Assembly: GCA_023131225.1 (NCBI GenBank)
Contig: JAGLZW010000001.1
Span: 1-64,000 of the forward strand
DNA from: Candidatus Bathyarchaeota archaeon
Lineage (GTDB): Archaea > Thermoproteota > Bathyarchaeia > Bathyarchaeales > SOJC01
Length of the DNA stretch: 64,000 nt
Reading direction: 5' to 3'
The stretch's first letter is position 1, and each line of letters begins with the position of its first letter. The notes under the pieces are model-generated. The model did no database searches, was not told where the DNA came from, and worked only from the letters and a program-made list of their open reading frames with translations. A program made the position numbers and the translations under genes. This document shows positions 7,309 to 16,321 of this stretch, piece by piece.

Positions 7309-9066
7309 TTGAAGAAAAAGCTGTTTTGGCAATGGGTTGCTTTGCTGTTTTTGACGAGTGTGTTTTCGTCTGGATTCATCGTTATGGTTGTCGGAGCAGA
7401 CGGAGGTGAAGAAACAACACTCTGGCATAGATATTCAAAGGATGTGCAGTTAACTCACTTCCGCCCTTCCGGGTATTCGTTAAGTACACCCATAGAGTGG
7501 AACCAAACATACGGGGGAAACCAGTCCGATCACATTCGTTCGATTGAGCAGACTAGTGACGGAGGATATATAGCAGTTGGATTCACAAGATCTTTTGGCG
7601 CGAGTAACTGGGATTTTTGGCTGATCAAAACTGGGGGGTACGGCAACGTCGAGTGGAACAAAACATATGGAGGAGCCTCAACCGATGCGGGTAGGTCTGT
7701 CCAGCAGACTAGTGATGGAGGATACATAGCGGTTGGATTGACAATGTCTGACGATCTCTGGCTGGTTAAGACAGATGCTTATGGAAATATGGAATGGAAC
7801 AAAACGTACGGTGGCTCAGGGTATGACGATGGATATTCTGTTGAGCAGACCAGCGATGGAGGATACATAGTGGCTGGAGCCACGAGTTCTTACGGTGCAG
7901 GTAGTACTGATTATTGGTTGTTGAAGACTGATGTCTTTGGCGAGTTGGAGTGGAACAAAACTTATGGTGGTAATCAACCTGACGGGGCGCACGACGTTCA
8001 CCAAACCAGTGATGGAGGATACATCGTGGTTGGTAGAGCAGATTCTTTTAAGACAGGAATATTCGATGGTGAGATCTGGCTGGTTAAGACGGATGAGTAT
8101 GGTAACGTGTCGTGGGGTTGGCTGTCTGGCTGGCCCGACTGGGACTTCGCTGATTCTGTTGAGCAGACTAGTGACGGAGGATACATAGTGGCGGGTACGA
8201 GATTTTCTTCCTATGATACTAGATACGATTTTTGGCTGCTGAAGTTCTACCCCAACGGCACTCTGGATTGGAATAGCGTGTATGCTAGATCTGGAACATC
8301 TGAAGATGTTGCTAACAGCGTTCAGCAGACCAGTGATGGCGGGTACGTCGTTGCTGGTGGTTGGGGAGATTTTTGGCTCGTCAAAACTGACGGGGCTGGA
8401 AACGTAGAGTGGAACAAGTCCTATGGAGGAGCTGGATCGGAAACTGCGTATTCTGTGCAGCAAACCAGCGATGGAGGATACATCGCAGCCGGAGATACGA
8501 CCTCTTTTGGTTTGGGTCGCGATGGCTACCCGGATGGTTGGCTAGTTAAGATTTTCCCAGCTCACGACGTTGCCGTCAACAGCGCTGAGACTTCCAAAAC
8601 TGTGGTTGGACAAGGCTACCCTCTATCTATCAACGTGACAGTTGAGAACCCTGGCTTCTTCACCGAAGCCTTCAATGTCACAGTCTACGCCAACGCAACA
8701 GTCATAGGAACACAAACCGTGCAATACTTGAGTTCAAAGGCTTCAGCAACCCTAGTTTTCACGTGGAACACAACAGGCTTCGACAAAGGCAACTACACCA
8801 TAAGTGCATACGTCACCCCAGTTTCTAACGAAACAATCACAACGGATAATGCCCTTCTCGCCGACAGAGAGATTTGTGTTACTATCCCCGGCGATGTTGA
8901 CGCAGACCAAGATGTTGACATCTACGACATTGTTCAGTTGGCTGGAATCTACGGCACGACTGAAGAAGACCCAAAATACAATCCTAATTGTGATATTGAC
9001 GGCGACGGAGATATAGACATCTACGACATAGTAGCCGCAGCCGGCTACTACGGAGAAAGCTGGTAG
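7309..9066 (+). CDS. Exported seven-repeat beta-propeller protein with CARDB and dockerin domains
   Basis: A 585-residue protein with a TTG start and a hydrophobic signal segment at residues 8-29. Residues about 63-418 hold seven tandem repeats of roughly 45-55 residues, built on WNKTYGG, QTSDGGYI, a GxTxS segment and DxWLVKTD. This is consistent with a seven-bladed propeller. Residues about 419-525 form a CARDB/Ig-like domain (HDVAVNSAETSK onward). Residues 528-585 are a dockerin with two calcium-loop repeats, DVDADQDVDIYD and DIDGDGDIDIYD, each followed by a YG-ending helix. The repeats are also similar at DNA level (CAGACTAGTGATGGAGG recurs). A TATA-like box lies at 7265-7274. It probably sits on the cell surface, attached through a cohesin; no cohesin gene is seen in the window. 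Its ligand or substrate is unknown. Confidence 0.8.
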   Translation: MKKKLFWQWVALLFLTSVFSSGFIVMVVGADGGEETTLWHRYSKDVQLTHFRPSGYSLSTPIEWNQTYGGNQSDHIRSIEQTSDGGYIAVGFTRSFGASNWDFWLIKTGGYGNVEWNKTYGGASTDAGRSVQQTSDGGYIAVGLTMSDDLWLVKTDAYGNMEWNKTYGGSGYDDGYSVEQTSDGGYIVAGATSSYGAGSTDYWLLKTDVFGELEWNKTYGGNQPDGAHDVHQTSDGGYIVVGRADSFKTGIFDGEIWLVKTDEYGNVSWGWLSGWPDWDFADSVEQTSDGGYIVAGTRFSSYDTRYDFWLLKFYPNGTLDWNSVYARSGTSEDVANSVQQTSDGGYVVAGGWGDFWLVKTDGAGNVEWNKSYGGAGSETAYSVQQTSDGGYIAAGDTTSFGLGRDGYPDGWLVKIFPAHDVAVNSAETSKTVVGQGYPLSINVTVENPGFFTEAFNVTVYANATVIGTQTVQYLSSKASATLVFTWNTTGFDKGNYTISAYVTPVSNETITTDNALLADREICVTIPGDVDADQDVDIYDIVQLAGIYGTTEEDPKYNPNCDIDGDGDIDIYDIVAAAGYYGESW

Positions 9067-9320
9067 CCCGATCTTTCTCTGTTTTTGTGTTGATTTCCGC
9101 GACGTACTTTATGCTTATTATCCATCTGGAACAATCGTTGCACGCGGTAAACAAGTGACGCTGAGCTATGTACACTCAGAAGCCTTGAGCCAAGTTCTCG
9201 CTGCAAGGCTAGGCTTCAAAACTCTAACGCCAAAGCGAAAGCTTAGAGGGGAGGAGGGGGTCTAGGTGTTTCCTCGCAAGGAGTATATGCGCGAACAGAA
9301 ACTGTTATACCATAGAATTG

Positions 9321-9383
9321 GTGGGCCGGGAGAGATTTGAACCCCCCCCCAGTAGAGATATCACCCGCGGCTTCCTTTTATTT
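9321..9383 (-). repeat. tRNA-3'-end-like sequence plus palindromic element (copy E)
   Basis: The first 26 bases (9321-9346) are identical to 3021-3046 and in the same orientation. On the minus strand they read as a T-arm and acceptor end (TTCAAAT loop, CCGGCCCA terminus). An unusual nine-C run (9342-9350) separates this from AGTAGAGATATCACCCGC, a degenerate palindromic element. With copy C it brackets the two dockerin genes. No tRNA 5' half is nearby. Confidence 0.6.
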
Positions 9384-9428
9384 GGCTATTCTCCGCAGAA
9401 ATTCAAATGAGATTTATCCCCAAAACAT

Positions 9429-9869
9429 TCAAGTTTGTCCTTTTTTCTTTAGCGCAACTAAGGTGACAATCGTGAAGAAGGCAGCCCAAATGGCACCAAA
9501 GAATATGTGATCCCGAGCTAAGAGACCCCACTAAGTTAAGGCTTTAGCGGAAAATATGTGGGGGAGATATCCAAACAACCAGCCGAAGAAAGTATGGGCT
9601 AAAACGCCTGAGAAGATACAGAGAATCAGGTCTAATTTTGATCTTGTCCTTCGGTCAACAATTATCAAACTCCACAGAGCTCAAGCCAAAAATCCATTTG
9701 CCAATGAGAAGCCAATTCCGCGCTTTGGCATTGCTATAATAATTGGCAAGAAATACCAAATTGCAAAACGTTTCTTATTGTCTTTTACATTTGCCCATAC
9801 TTCTAATAGCAATGATAATGGTATAAACACCGCGAGATTTCCAAATATATGTTCATCATAGCAATGCAT
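9429..9869 (-). pseudogene. Membrane-protein relic with in-frame TGA and TAG
   Basis: One continuous frame of 147 codons runs from an ATG at 9869 to a TGA at 9429-9431. It is interrupted by TGA at 9681-9683 (codon 63) and TAG at 9531-9533 (codon 113). The three segments are all hydrophobic and membrane-like, with AVFIPLSLLLEVW, ALWSLIIVD, LILCIFSGVLAHTFFGWLFGYL and IFFGAIWAAFFTIVTLVAL. Continuity of hydrophobic segments across both stops argues that this was one gene encoding a polytopic protein. Two nonsense mutations are the simplest explanation; recoding is possible but unsupported. Family not recognised. Confidence 0.6.
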
Positions 9870-9962
9870 GAAAGTGCCGAAGGGTCAGATTTTAAATGTA
9901 TTCCAAGGGAATACCACCTTTAAATAAAAGATTACTACCTTAAACACTCTTCGTGAAGCAAA

Positions 9963-10565
9963 ATGCTAACGCGCTTAAAGAAACGAGTTCAATCCCTGCT
10001 CGCAACAACGGCAAGACTACTACATAATCTAGGTGTGACGCCGAACCAAATCAGTGCAATGGGAATTTTGTTGGCTTTTCTATCCGGGTGTTCTTACTGG
10101 GCGTGGCAGCATAACCGTCTTCTTCTCATAGTCGCACCAATTCTTTTTCTACTATCTGGACTCTGCGATGCTCTGGACGGAGTTGTCGCAAGACTTCACA
10201 GTGAAACCACGGCTTTCGGCGGTTTTCTGGATTCTTTGCTCGACCGCTACGCCGATTCATTTATTCTCGTTGCAATGATAATCAGCGGTCTATGTGAAGT
10301 TTCTTGGGGTTCCATTGCGCTTGTCGGCTCTTTACTAGTAAGCTACGTACGCGCAAGGGCGGAGGCTGCTGGAGTCAAAATGGAGACCGTTGGTTTAACG
10401 GAGCGCGCTGAACGAATACTTGTATTGACACTGGCTAGTTTTGCTGCTTTCTTCTGGCTGGGCGCACTTTATTGGAGCGTAGGAATCCTTGCGGTGTTAA
10501 CAAATCTTACCGTGCTTCAACGCACAATCTACTTCTACAATAAATCCAAGCAAAAAGAAAGTTAG
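9963..10565 (+). CDS. CDP-alcohol phosphatidyltransferase, probable archaetidylinositol phosphate synthase
   Basis: A 200-residue integral membrane enzyme. The CDP-alcohol phosphotransferase signature D-x2-DG-x2-AR-x8-G-x3-D-x3-D is complete: DALDGVVAR, then GGFLDSLLDRYAD. It is followed by several hydrophobic segments. Archaeal members of this size and signature usually join CDP-archaeol to inositol phosphate in polar-lipid synthesis; the exact alcohol is inferred from family knowledge. The last codons overlap the convergent S26e gene by four bases. Confidence 0.8.
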   Translation: MLTRLKKRVQSLLATTARLLHNLGVTPNQISAMGILLAFLSGCSYWAWQHNRLLLIVAPILFLLSGLCDALDGVVARLHSETTAFGGFLDSLLDRYADSFILVAMIISGLCEVSWGSIALVGSLLVSYVRARAEAAGVKMETVGLTERAERILVLTLASFAAFFWLGALYWSVGILAVLTNLTVLQRTIYFYNKSKQKES

Positions 10566-10882
10566 TATCTCTTCCGGCGGCGTTGTCTTCGCTCGTTTTT
10601 CGAACGCACTTTCACCACGCCGTGATGCACAGCACATGAGACACAGTAATGCATCGTCTTCACAGGCGCAGCGATGTAAGTGCCTTTTTGCCGTAATTCC
10701 TTAGCTAAAGCGTAATCCACTACTGAAACTCTTCGCGAAACACGCTTAGCTTTGTCACGGGGCACAAGCTCACCGCAGCTACTGCACTGCACTAACGAGC
10801 TTTTTCCTTTACTGCCTTTTGACCTTCCACGGCTTTTCCGCTTAACTGGCAAACGTTCTACGTCCTTTTTGCGGGTAGTCAA
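10562..10882 (-). CDS. rps26e: 30S ribosomal protein S26e
   Basis: A 106-residue basic protein with a TTG start. It has a zinc-binding C-x2-C (CSSCGELVP) followed by the family hallmark PRDKAKR, and a second pair in YCVSCAVHHGVVKVR. The R/K-rich tail is typical. S26e sits at the mRNA exit region of the small subunit and is known from TACK and Asgard archaea and eukaryotes but is missing from most Euryarchaeota, which supports the lineage placement. A TATA box is close enough upstream for a leaderless transcript. Confidence 0.92.
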   Translation of the reverse strand: MTTRKKDVERLPVKRKSRGRSKGSKGKSSLVQCSSCGELVPRDKAKRVSRRVSVVDYALAKELRQKGTYIAAPVKTMHYCVSCAVHHGVVKVRSKNERRQRRRKRY

Positions 10883-10895
10883 TTGTAAAGGAGAC

Positions 10896-10903
10896 TTATA
10901 TAC
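10896..10903 (-). promoter_or_regulatory. TATA box for S26e
   Basis: TTATATAC on the plus strand (GTATATAA on the minus) lies about 18-20 bp upstream of the TTG at 10882. The close spacing fits a leaderless or near-leaderless mRNA. Confidence 0.45.
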
Positions 10904-10999
10904 TATGCTTGCTGCCTTGGCGGGTATAGAAGTCTTTTCAAATGATTAGTATCCTGTTAAGGTCTGCGAATATTAAGTTTGATGCACTGAGGGTAGTAT

Positions 11000-11926
11000 G
11001 TGTTTGACCTAGTTACAATCGGCCACTTTGTCATGGACCTAATAATCTCGCCGAAAATATCTCATCCAAGGGTAACTCTAGGTGGTGCAGCTACTTTTGT
11101 TTCTCTAGCAGCAAACAAACTGGATGCAAAGGTGGGCGTAGTATCTAAGGTAGGAAAAGACTTTCAAAAACAGCTTTTATGGCTTCGTAAAACTAATGTA
11201 GATTTGTCAATGGTGCAAATTGCAGAAGACGCTTCTACAACCCGTTTCATTCTCACCTACTACGATGGAAAGCGGAAACTTCAACTGAGAAATAAGGCGC
11301 CCCAAATAGTTCCAAAAGATATACCAGTTTCTTTGCATGCCAAAGCAATTCATGTCGCGCCAGTGGCAAACGAACTCTCACTGGAAGTAATTCGAAAGCT
11401 TAGAAACAGGACATCCTTGTTATCCATCGACCCTCAAGGATTCCTACGTGAATTCGACGAGGCAGGTTACATGAAAGTCAAGGGATTGAGTGATGTAAGC
11501 TTCCTCCAACACTGTGACGTCTTCAAATCGTCACTTAAAGAAATTGAGATAGTAACTGAATGTGCTAAACTTGGAACTGCAATGAAAAAGATTCGTAAAT
11601 GTGGTGTGAAAATCATCTTAGTTACTATGGGCAGGAAAGGAATATTGGCGCATCTTGATGATAAATTCTATCATATTCCCGCCTGCAAACCTAAAATCCT
11701 TCAAGATCCAACTGGCGCTGGCGACGTTTTCATCGGCGCCTTTTTAGCGGAGCATATTCAAGGCAGAGAGCCTCGATGGTGTTGCTGTGTCGGTTCAGCC
11801 GCTGCATCCTTTGTTATAGAAGACGTTGGCTCTCAGCGTTTCGGTGAAAAGAAAGAGGTTTATGAGAGGGCAACTAAAATATATGAGAAGGGAATTAAGC
11901 CATTGCCACAGGACTCTATTGTTTAG
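11000..11926 (+). CDS. PfkB-family carbohydrate kinase
   Basis: A 308-residue ribokinase-like enzyme from a GTG start. The N-terminal glycine-rich substrate motif LGGAATFVSLAANKLDAKV and the C-terminal signature DPTGAGDVFIGAF, which carries the anion hole and catalytic aspartate, are both present. The family phosphorylates sugars, nucleosides or sugar phosphates using ATP. The specific substrate cannot be read from the sequence. The last residues run into the start of the small zinc protein that follows, suggesting co-transcription. Confidence 0.85.
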   Translation: MFDLVTIGHFVMDLIISPKISHPRVTLGGAATFVSLAANKLDAKVGVVSKVGKDFQKQLLWLRKTNVDLSMVQIAEDASTTRFILTYYDGKRKLQLRNKAPQIVPKDIPVSLHAKAIHVAPVANELSLEVIRKLRNRTSLLSIDPQGFLREFDEAGYMKVKGLSDVSFLQHCDVFKSSLKEIEIVTECAKLGTAMKKIRKCGVKIILVTMGRKGILAHLDDKFYHIPACKPKILQDPTGAGDVFIGAFLAEHIQGREPRWCCCVGSAAASFVIEDVGSQRFGEKKEVYERATKIYEKGIKPLPQDSIV

Positions 11927-11939
11927 AAGGTGCTTGTTG

Positions 11940-12152
11940 TTGGGAAGAATCGACAAAGGCGTAAAATGCAGCGTTTCAGGCTGTGACAAAGACGCGATTC
12001 GTTCTATTGCTGCAGGCAAAGTCACCGCTGCCGGGTTAAAAATCCACACTGAAAGAAGAGCGTATCTCTGCAAGGAACACTACAAAGAGTTCAAGAAAGC
12101 CACAAAGAAAGACAGAACGCTGGAGAAATGGAGGCATCAAGACTCACGTTAG
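11940..12152 (+). CDS. Small conserved archaeal zinc-binding protein
   Basis: About 70 residues. The core reads KCSVSGCDKDAIRS, then YLCKEHYKEFKK and RTLEKWR. The Cys and His residues (C-x4-C and C-x2-H) look like one zinc-binding site. Three successive TTG codons (11934, 11937, 11940) could start it. I chose 11940 because the GAAGGTG ribosome site at 11926-11932 gives a 7-base spacing. The gene follows the kinase stop by 13 bases. It resembles short uncharacterised archaeal proteins; I know no function. Confidence 0.65.
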   Translation: MGRIDKGVKCSVSGCDKDAIRSIAAGKVTAAGLKIHTERRAYLCKEHYKEFKKATKKDRTLEKWRHQDSR

Positions 12153-12259
12153 TGGGCCGATCTGTTCCGAAGTCGGAAGCAACGGTCATTTTTCCACAAG
12201 CATTTTTAGAAAGGCTAATCTAATTCTAAGATTAAGCCAATTAAAGCGGGTTGATCAGT

Positions 12260-14125
12260 TTGCGCATACTTCAACTGCATTCAAATTACATCAAATACAA
12301 ACCCATACAAAAGGAAATTGACTTAGCTGAAGAAGTAAAAGGAGAAGAGGAAAGACAGATAGAGGAGGTTGTTGTCCTTTTTACCGCTATAGAAGAGGGC
12401 GACAACGAAACCACGGCAAAACAAGCAATCAGGGAAGTACGAGATTTCCTAGGGAAACTCAAAGTCAATAAGATTCTAATCTACCCTTACGCACACCTAA
12501 GTAGCAACTTAGCAAAACCTGCATCGGCGCTCAAAGTCGTTAAAGCAATGGAAAAGTATGCAAAAGAAAATAGCATAGAAACCTTTCGCGCGCCTTTTGG
12601 CTGGAACAAACAATTCACCATCTCAGTAAAAGGGCACCCCTTAGCAGAACAATCAAGAGTAATTCTACCAGGCGAAGTAAGGAAGGAAGAGAAAGTTTCC
12701 GAGGCTCTGAAAGCCGAAGAAAAAATGAAGTCTTCTTGGTATATTCTGCAACCAGAGGGAAACATGGTACCTGTTGAAAAATTCGATTTTACAGGACATG
12801 AAAACCTTGAAAAATTTGCTAAATACGAAATCTCAAAGATGAGAGCAAGTCAACAAATGCCGCCACACGTCAAACTGATGAGAAGGCTTGAACTTGTCGA
12901 CTATGAGCCTGGTAGCGACCCTGGAAACTTAAGATGGTATCCTAAGGGGCGACTAGTCAAATCCTTGATTGAACGGTTCGTCACTAACACCATCTTGAAG
13001 TACGGTGCCATGGAAGTTGAAACCCCGATTATGTACGACTTTAATCATCCCAGCCTAAGCGACTATCTGGACCGATTCCCAGCAAGACAGTACATCATAA
13101 AGTCGGAAGATAAAGACCTATTCCTCAGATTCGCTGCATGCTTCGGCCAGTTTCTCATGCTTCATGACGCTCAGTTTTCTTACCGCCAACTTCCATTACG
13201 AATCTACGAACTGACGAGATACAGTTTTAGGCGAGAGAAAAGTGGCGAAATAGCAGGACTACGACGACAACGCGCCTTCACGATGCCTGATTGCCACGCC
13301 CTCTGCTCCGACTTGGAGCAAGCAAAGAGAGAATTTGTTGTCCGCTTCGAGTTGTGCATGAAAGTCTTAGAAGGCCTTGAGCTGGGGAAAGAAGATTATG
13401 AATTGGCGATAAGGTTTACAAAGCATTTCCACGAAAAAAACGGGGATTTCATAGTTTCCTTGGCAAGACTATTTGCGAAACCAGTTTTGATTGAGATGTT
13501 GGAGGAAAAAGCATTATACTGGGTTCTAAAATGGGAATTTAACTTCGTTGACAACCAAGACAAAGCCTCCGCATTATCAACAGATCAACTTGATGTGGAA
13601 AATGCCTATAGATATGACATCACTTACATTGATGAAAAAGGTGAAAGGCAGCATCCGCTGATTCTACATTGTTCACCAAGTGGTGGGATTGAAAGATGCG
13701 TCTATGCGATGTTGGAAAAAGCGTATCGAGAACAGCAAAAAGGGGGAATCCCGATTTTTCCACTTTGGCTTTCGCCCACACAGGTCAGAATAGTACCCGT
13801 CTCAGACAAATTCACCAAAGATGCTGAAAAAATTGCTGAAGAAATTGGTAAATATGAAATAAGAGTAGATTTTGACGATCGTCCTTTGACCATGCAGAGG
13901 AAAGTTAGAGAAGCAGAAACTGAATGGGTAAACTACATAGTAGTTATTGGTCAAAGAGAAATCGACTCAGGAATTCTGCCGGTTCGGGATAGACTTGTTG
14001 GAAAAATCGTGAAAATGAGACTTCAAGAGCTGGTTGACAGTATTTTGAAAGACACAAAAGGCAAACCGTTCAAGCCAATACCCTTACCTAAAAAACTGTC
14101 CCAGCGCCCACAATTTTACGGCTAA
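12260..14125 (+). CDS. thrS: Threonyl-tRNA synthetase, archaeal type
   Basis: A protein of about 620 residues that charges tRNA-Thr. The N-terminus RILQLHSNYIKYKP begins the archaeal editing domain, related to D-aminoacyl-tRNA deacylase, which removes Ser-tRNA-Thr. The class II catalytic core follows: motif 2 around LTRYSFRREKSGEIAGLRRQRAF, zinc ligands in the FTMPDCHALC region, motif 3 near HCSPSGGIERCVYAMLE. The C-terminal anticodon-binding domain starts at LSPTQVRIVPV. I chose TTG 12260 because family members start at MRIL and a GGGTTGATC match lies just upstream; TTG 12251 is the alternative. It stands alone between the zinc protein and the aminotransferase. Confidence 0.93.
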   Translation: MRILQLHSNYIKYKPIQKEIDLAEEVKGEEERQIEEVVVLFTAIEEGDNETTAKQAIREVRDFLGKLKVNKILIYPYAHLSSNLAKPASALKVVKAMEKYAKENSIETFRAPFGWNKQFTISVKGHPLAEQSRVILPGEVRKEEKVSEALKAEEKMKSSWYILQPEGNMVPVEKFDFTGHENLEKFAKYEISKMRASQQMPPHVKLMRRLELVDYEPGSDPGNLRWYPKGRLVKSLIERFVTNTILKYGAMEVETPIMYDFNHPSLSDYLDRFPARQYIIKSEDKDLFLRFAACFGQFLMLHDAQFSYRQLPLRIYELTRYSFRREKSGEIAGLRRQRAFTMPDCHALCSDLEQAKREFVVRFELCMKVLEGLELGKEDYELAIRFTKHFHEKNGDFIVSLARLFAKPVLIEMLEEKALYWVLKWEFNFVDNQDKASALSTDQLDVENAYRYDITYIDEKGERQHPLILHCSPSGGIERCVYAMLEKAYREQQKGGIPIFPLWLSPTQVRIVPVSDKFTKDAEKIAEEIGKYEIRVDFDDRPLTMQRKVREAETEWVNYIVVIGQREIDSGILPVRDRLVGKIVKMRLQELVDSILKDTKGKPFKPIPLPKKLSQRPQFYG

Positions 14126-14194
14126 AATCGTCCTACAAAAAGTATATCAAGCAATCACGAATACTGTAGAGATTCCAAGAGGAGAATGTTAGAA

Positions 14195-15085
14195 ATGGAG
14201 CAGAAAGAGCTTCTTATTTACATAGATGGAAAGCACTGTCCGAAGTCAGAAGCGAAAATCTCAGTGTACGACCATGGCTTCCTTTATGGAGACGGTGTGT
14301 TTGAAGGAATACGAGCTTACAACGGCAGCGTATTCAAACTGAAAGAACACATTGACAGGCTATATTCATCCGCACACGCCATCATGTTAGAAATTTCCGT
14401 GACAAAAGAAGAAATGATCAACGCCGTGATAGAAACGCTGAAAAGAAACAAACTTACCGATGCATACATTCGTCTGGTTGTCTCCAGAGGCATAGGCGAC
14501 TTAGGACTTGACCCCAGAAAATGCTCCAAACCAACAATAATAATCATCACCGACCGAATAAAACTTCACGGAGGAGAAGCTAAAGAAAAAGGCTTGACAG
14601 CCATAATTTCATGGGTCAAACGGGATCCTGTAGATGCAACAACGCATGAGATAAAATCTCTAAACTATCTAAACAGTATACTTGCCAAAATTGAAGCTAA
14701 CAACGCAAACGTTGATGAAGCAATATATCTAAATAAAGAAGGTTTTGTATGCGAAGGTGTTGCAGAAAACATATTTACCGTATCCAATGATGTAATTATA
14801 ACTCCGCCGACATCTACAGGTGCTCTGCGGGGAATAACGAGGAATGTTGTCATTGAAATTGCGCGAAAATTTGGATACACAGTCCTTAAGAAAGAAATTA
14901 CACCTACAGATCTGTTCCTTGCAGACGAAGTGTTCTTTACAGGAACCGCGGCAGAAGTTGTTCCAGTAAAAGAGATAAACGGACGACAAATCGGGAGCGG
15001 GAAACCTGGTCCAGTCACTCGAAGGTTGATGGCAGAATATGATAAACTAGTAAGAGACCCTAAAGAAGGCGTGCCAATTCGCTGA
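14195..15085 (+). CDS. ilvE: Branched-chain amino acid aminotransferase
   Basis: About 296 residues, fold type IV PLP enzyme. Typical features are [21 protein letters not shown] near the N-terminus, the PLP lysine in [14 protein letters not shown], and EGVAENIF with GITRNVVIE for cofactor phosphate binding. It transfers amino groups between branched-chain amino acids and 2-oxoglutarate. ATG 14195 is preferred over 14186 because GAGGAG ends ten bases before it and only one base before 14186. The next gene, another aminotransferase, is convergent. Confidence 0.9.
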   Translation: MEQKELLIYIDGKHCPKSEAKISVYDHGFLYGDGVFEGIRAYNGSVFKLKEHIDRLYSSAHAIMLEISVTKEEMINAVIETLKRNKLTDAYIRLVVSRGIGDLGLDPRKCSKPTIIIITDRIKLHGGEAKEKGLTAIISWVKRDPVDATTHEIKSLNYLNSILAKIEANNANVDEAIYLNKEGFVCEGVAENIFTVSNDVIITPPTSTGALRGITRNVVIEIARKFGYTVLKKEITPTDLFLADEVFFTGTAAEVVPVKEINGRQIGSGKPGPVTRRLMAEYDKLVRDPKEGVPIR

Positions 15086-15106
15086 AAAACGACAACTCAA
15101 CCTTAG

Positions 15107-16321
15107 CTAACTACGACTCATAAATTTCTCTAGCATATTGAATGCATTTTCCAAGACCTCAATAGGCGGCAAAAACACACCCCTCACGTGCCCTATACCA
15201 TACGTGTCACAAAAGCCCGAACCGTGCACAAAAAGAACACCTGTTTTTTCCAAAACGTCCAAAACAAATTCTAAATCAGTCTTCCAACGTTGTCCAATCG
15301 CATGTATTCTTGGAAAAACGTAAAAAGCCCCTTTAGGCTTTGTGCAACTGATTCCTTCAATTTCATTTAAGCGCTTCCAAGCGTAGTTTCTTCTTTTACG
15401 CAATTTCTCAACCATCTCAGTGATATGCTCTTGCGGTCCATTCAAAGCCGCCACACCTGCCTTTTGAATAGGAGTATTGGTGCACAACCTAATCCGCGAT
15501 TCTTTTTTTACGCTCTCCTTCAGTGCCTCTAACTTTCTTTCAGGATCGTGGAAATAGAAGTATCCTAGCCTCCATCCAGTGGCCAAATAAGCTTTAGAAA
15601 AACCGTTCAGCCCAACGACTGGAAAATCCTTTGCAATATAGGCGGTGCTTACAAACCGGTCTTCATACACTATTCTATCATAGATTTCGTCAGACAAAAC
15701 CAACAAGTCATTTTCGGCTGCTAAATCAACAATCCCTTTCACCGTGTTCTCATCATAAACAGCACCGCATGGATTGTTAGGATTTATTATGACAATACCT
15801 CTAGTCTTCCTAGAAATTTTTGCTCGTATATCTTCAACGTCAGGTTTCCACCCTTTTTCTTCCACAGTCTTGTACGATATAGGCTTTCCCTCAAAAAACT
15901 TGGCATACGATGTATACGGTGGGTAAGTTGGACCAGGCACCAGAATTTCGTCGCCTCTGTCTATTATCGCTGCCATAATCATGAATATGCCTTCGGAAAC
16001 GCCTGTGGTGACTATGACGCTTTCAGGCGAAATGTCTATGTTGTTAACACGTTTTTCTTTTTTACAAATTGCCTCTCTTAACTCTAAGAGCCCCTCTGAT
16101 GGACCATACCAGTTTGCCCCAGCTTTCACTGCCTCAAACAAAGCCAGTTTAATGTGTCTGGGTGTGTCAAAGTCGAACTTCACGGGGTCGCCTATATTGA
16201 GGTAGGTTATTTTTTTTCCTGTTTTTTCAATTTTTTTGGCGAACTCTGTGACGTCTCTAATCGCATATTTGATTGTGCTTACTCTTTCCGTGACTTTAAA
16301 TGGTGTTGTCAAGTTGCTCAC
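15107..16321 (-). CDS. Pyridoxal-phosphate aminotransferase class I/II (aspartate/alanine type)
   Basis: 404 residues, fold type I. Visible motifs are NPNNPCGAVYDENTV (cofactor-binding Asn), LSDEIYDRIVYED (Asp-x-x-Tyr) and the PLP lysine in GFSKAYLATGWRLGY, followed by the C-terminal arginine region. It belongs to the archaeal AspC/AlaT-like group; the amino donor is not determined by sequence alone. The GTG start abuts the stop codon of the upstream FAD oxidoreductase (TAG then GTG), so the two are one operon and may act on the same amino acids. Confidence 0.88.
   Translation of the reverse strand: MSNLTTPFKVTERVSTIKYAIRDVTEFAKKIEKTGKKITYLNIGDPVKFDFDTPRHIKLALFEAVKAGANWYGPSEGLLELREAICKKEKRVNNIDISPESVIVTTGVSEGIFMIMAAIIDRGDEILVPGPTYPPYTSYAKFFEGKPISYKTVEEKGWKPDVEDIRAKISRKTRGIVIINPNNPCGAVYDENTVKGIVDLAAENDLLVLSDEIYDRIVYEDRFVSTAYIAKDFPVVGLNGFSKAYLATGWRLGYFYFHDPERKLEALKESVKKESRIRLCTNTPIQKAGVAALNGPQEHITEMVEKLRKRRNYAWKRLNEIEGISCTKPKGAFYVFPRIHAIGQRWKTDLEFVLDVLEKTGVLFVHGSGFCDTYGIGHVRGVFLPPIEVLENAFNMLEKFMSRS

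Noticed and set aside
7816-8463. 215-codon minus-strand ORF inside the propeller gene
   Set aside because: It is the complement of the repeats; its own repeated units are a by-product of the propeller repeats.
9321-9430. Functional minus-strand tRNA gene (second copy)
   Set aside because: Same reasons as the first copy, and a nine-C run distorts the variable region.
12153-12200. GTGGGCCGATCTG resembling the tRNA-like repeat
   Set aside because: Similarity stops after eight bases; no T-loop.
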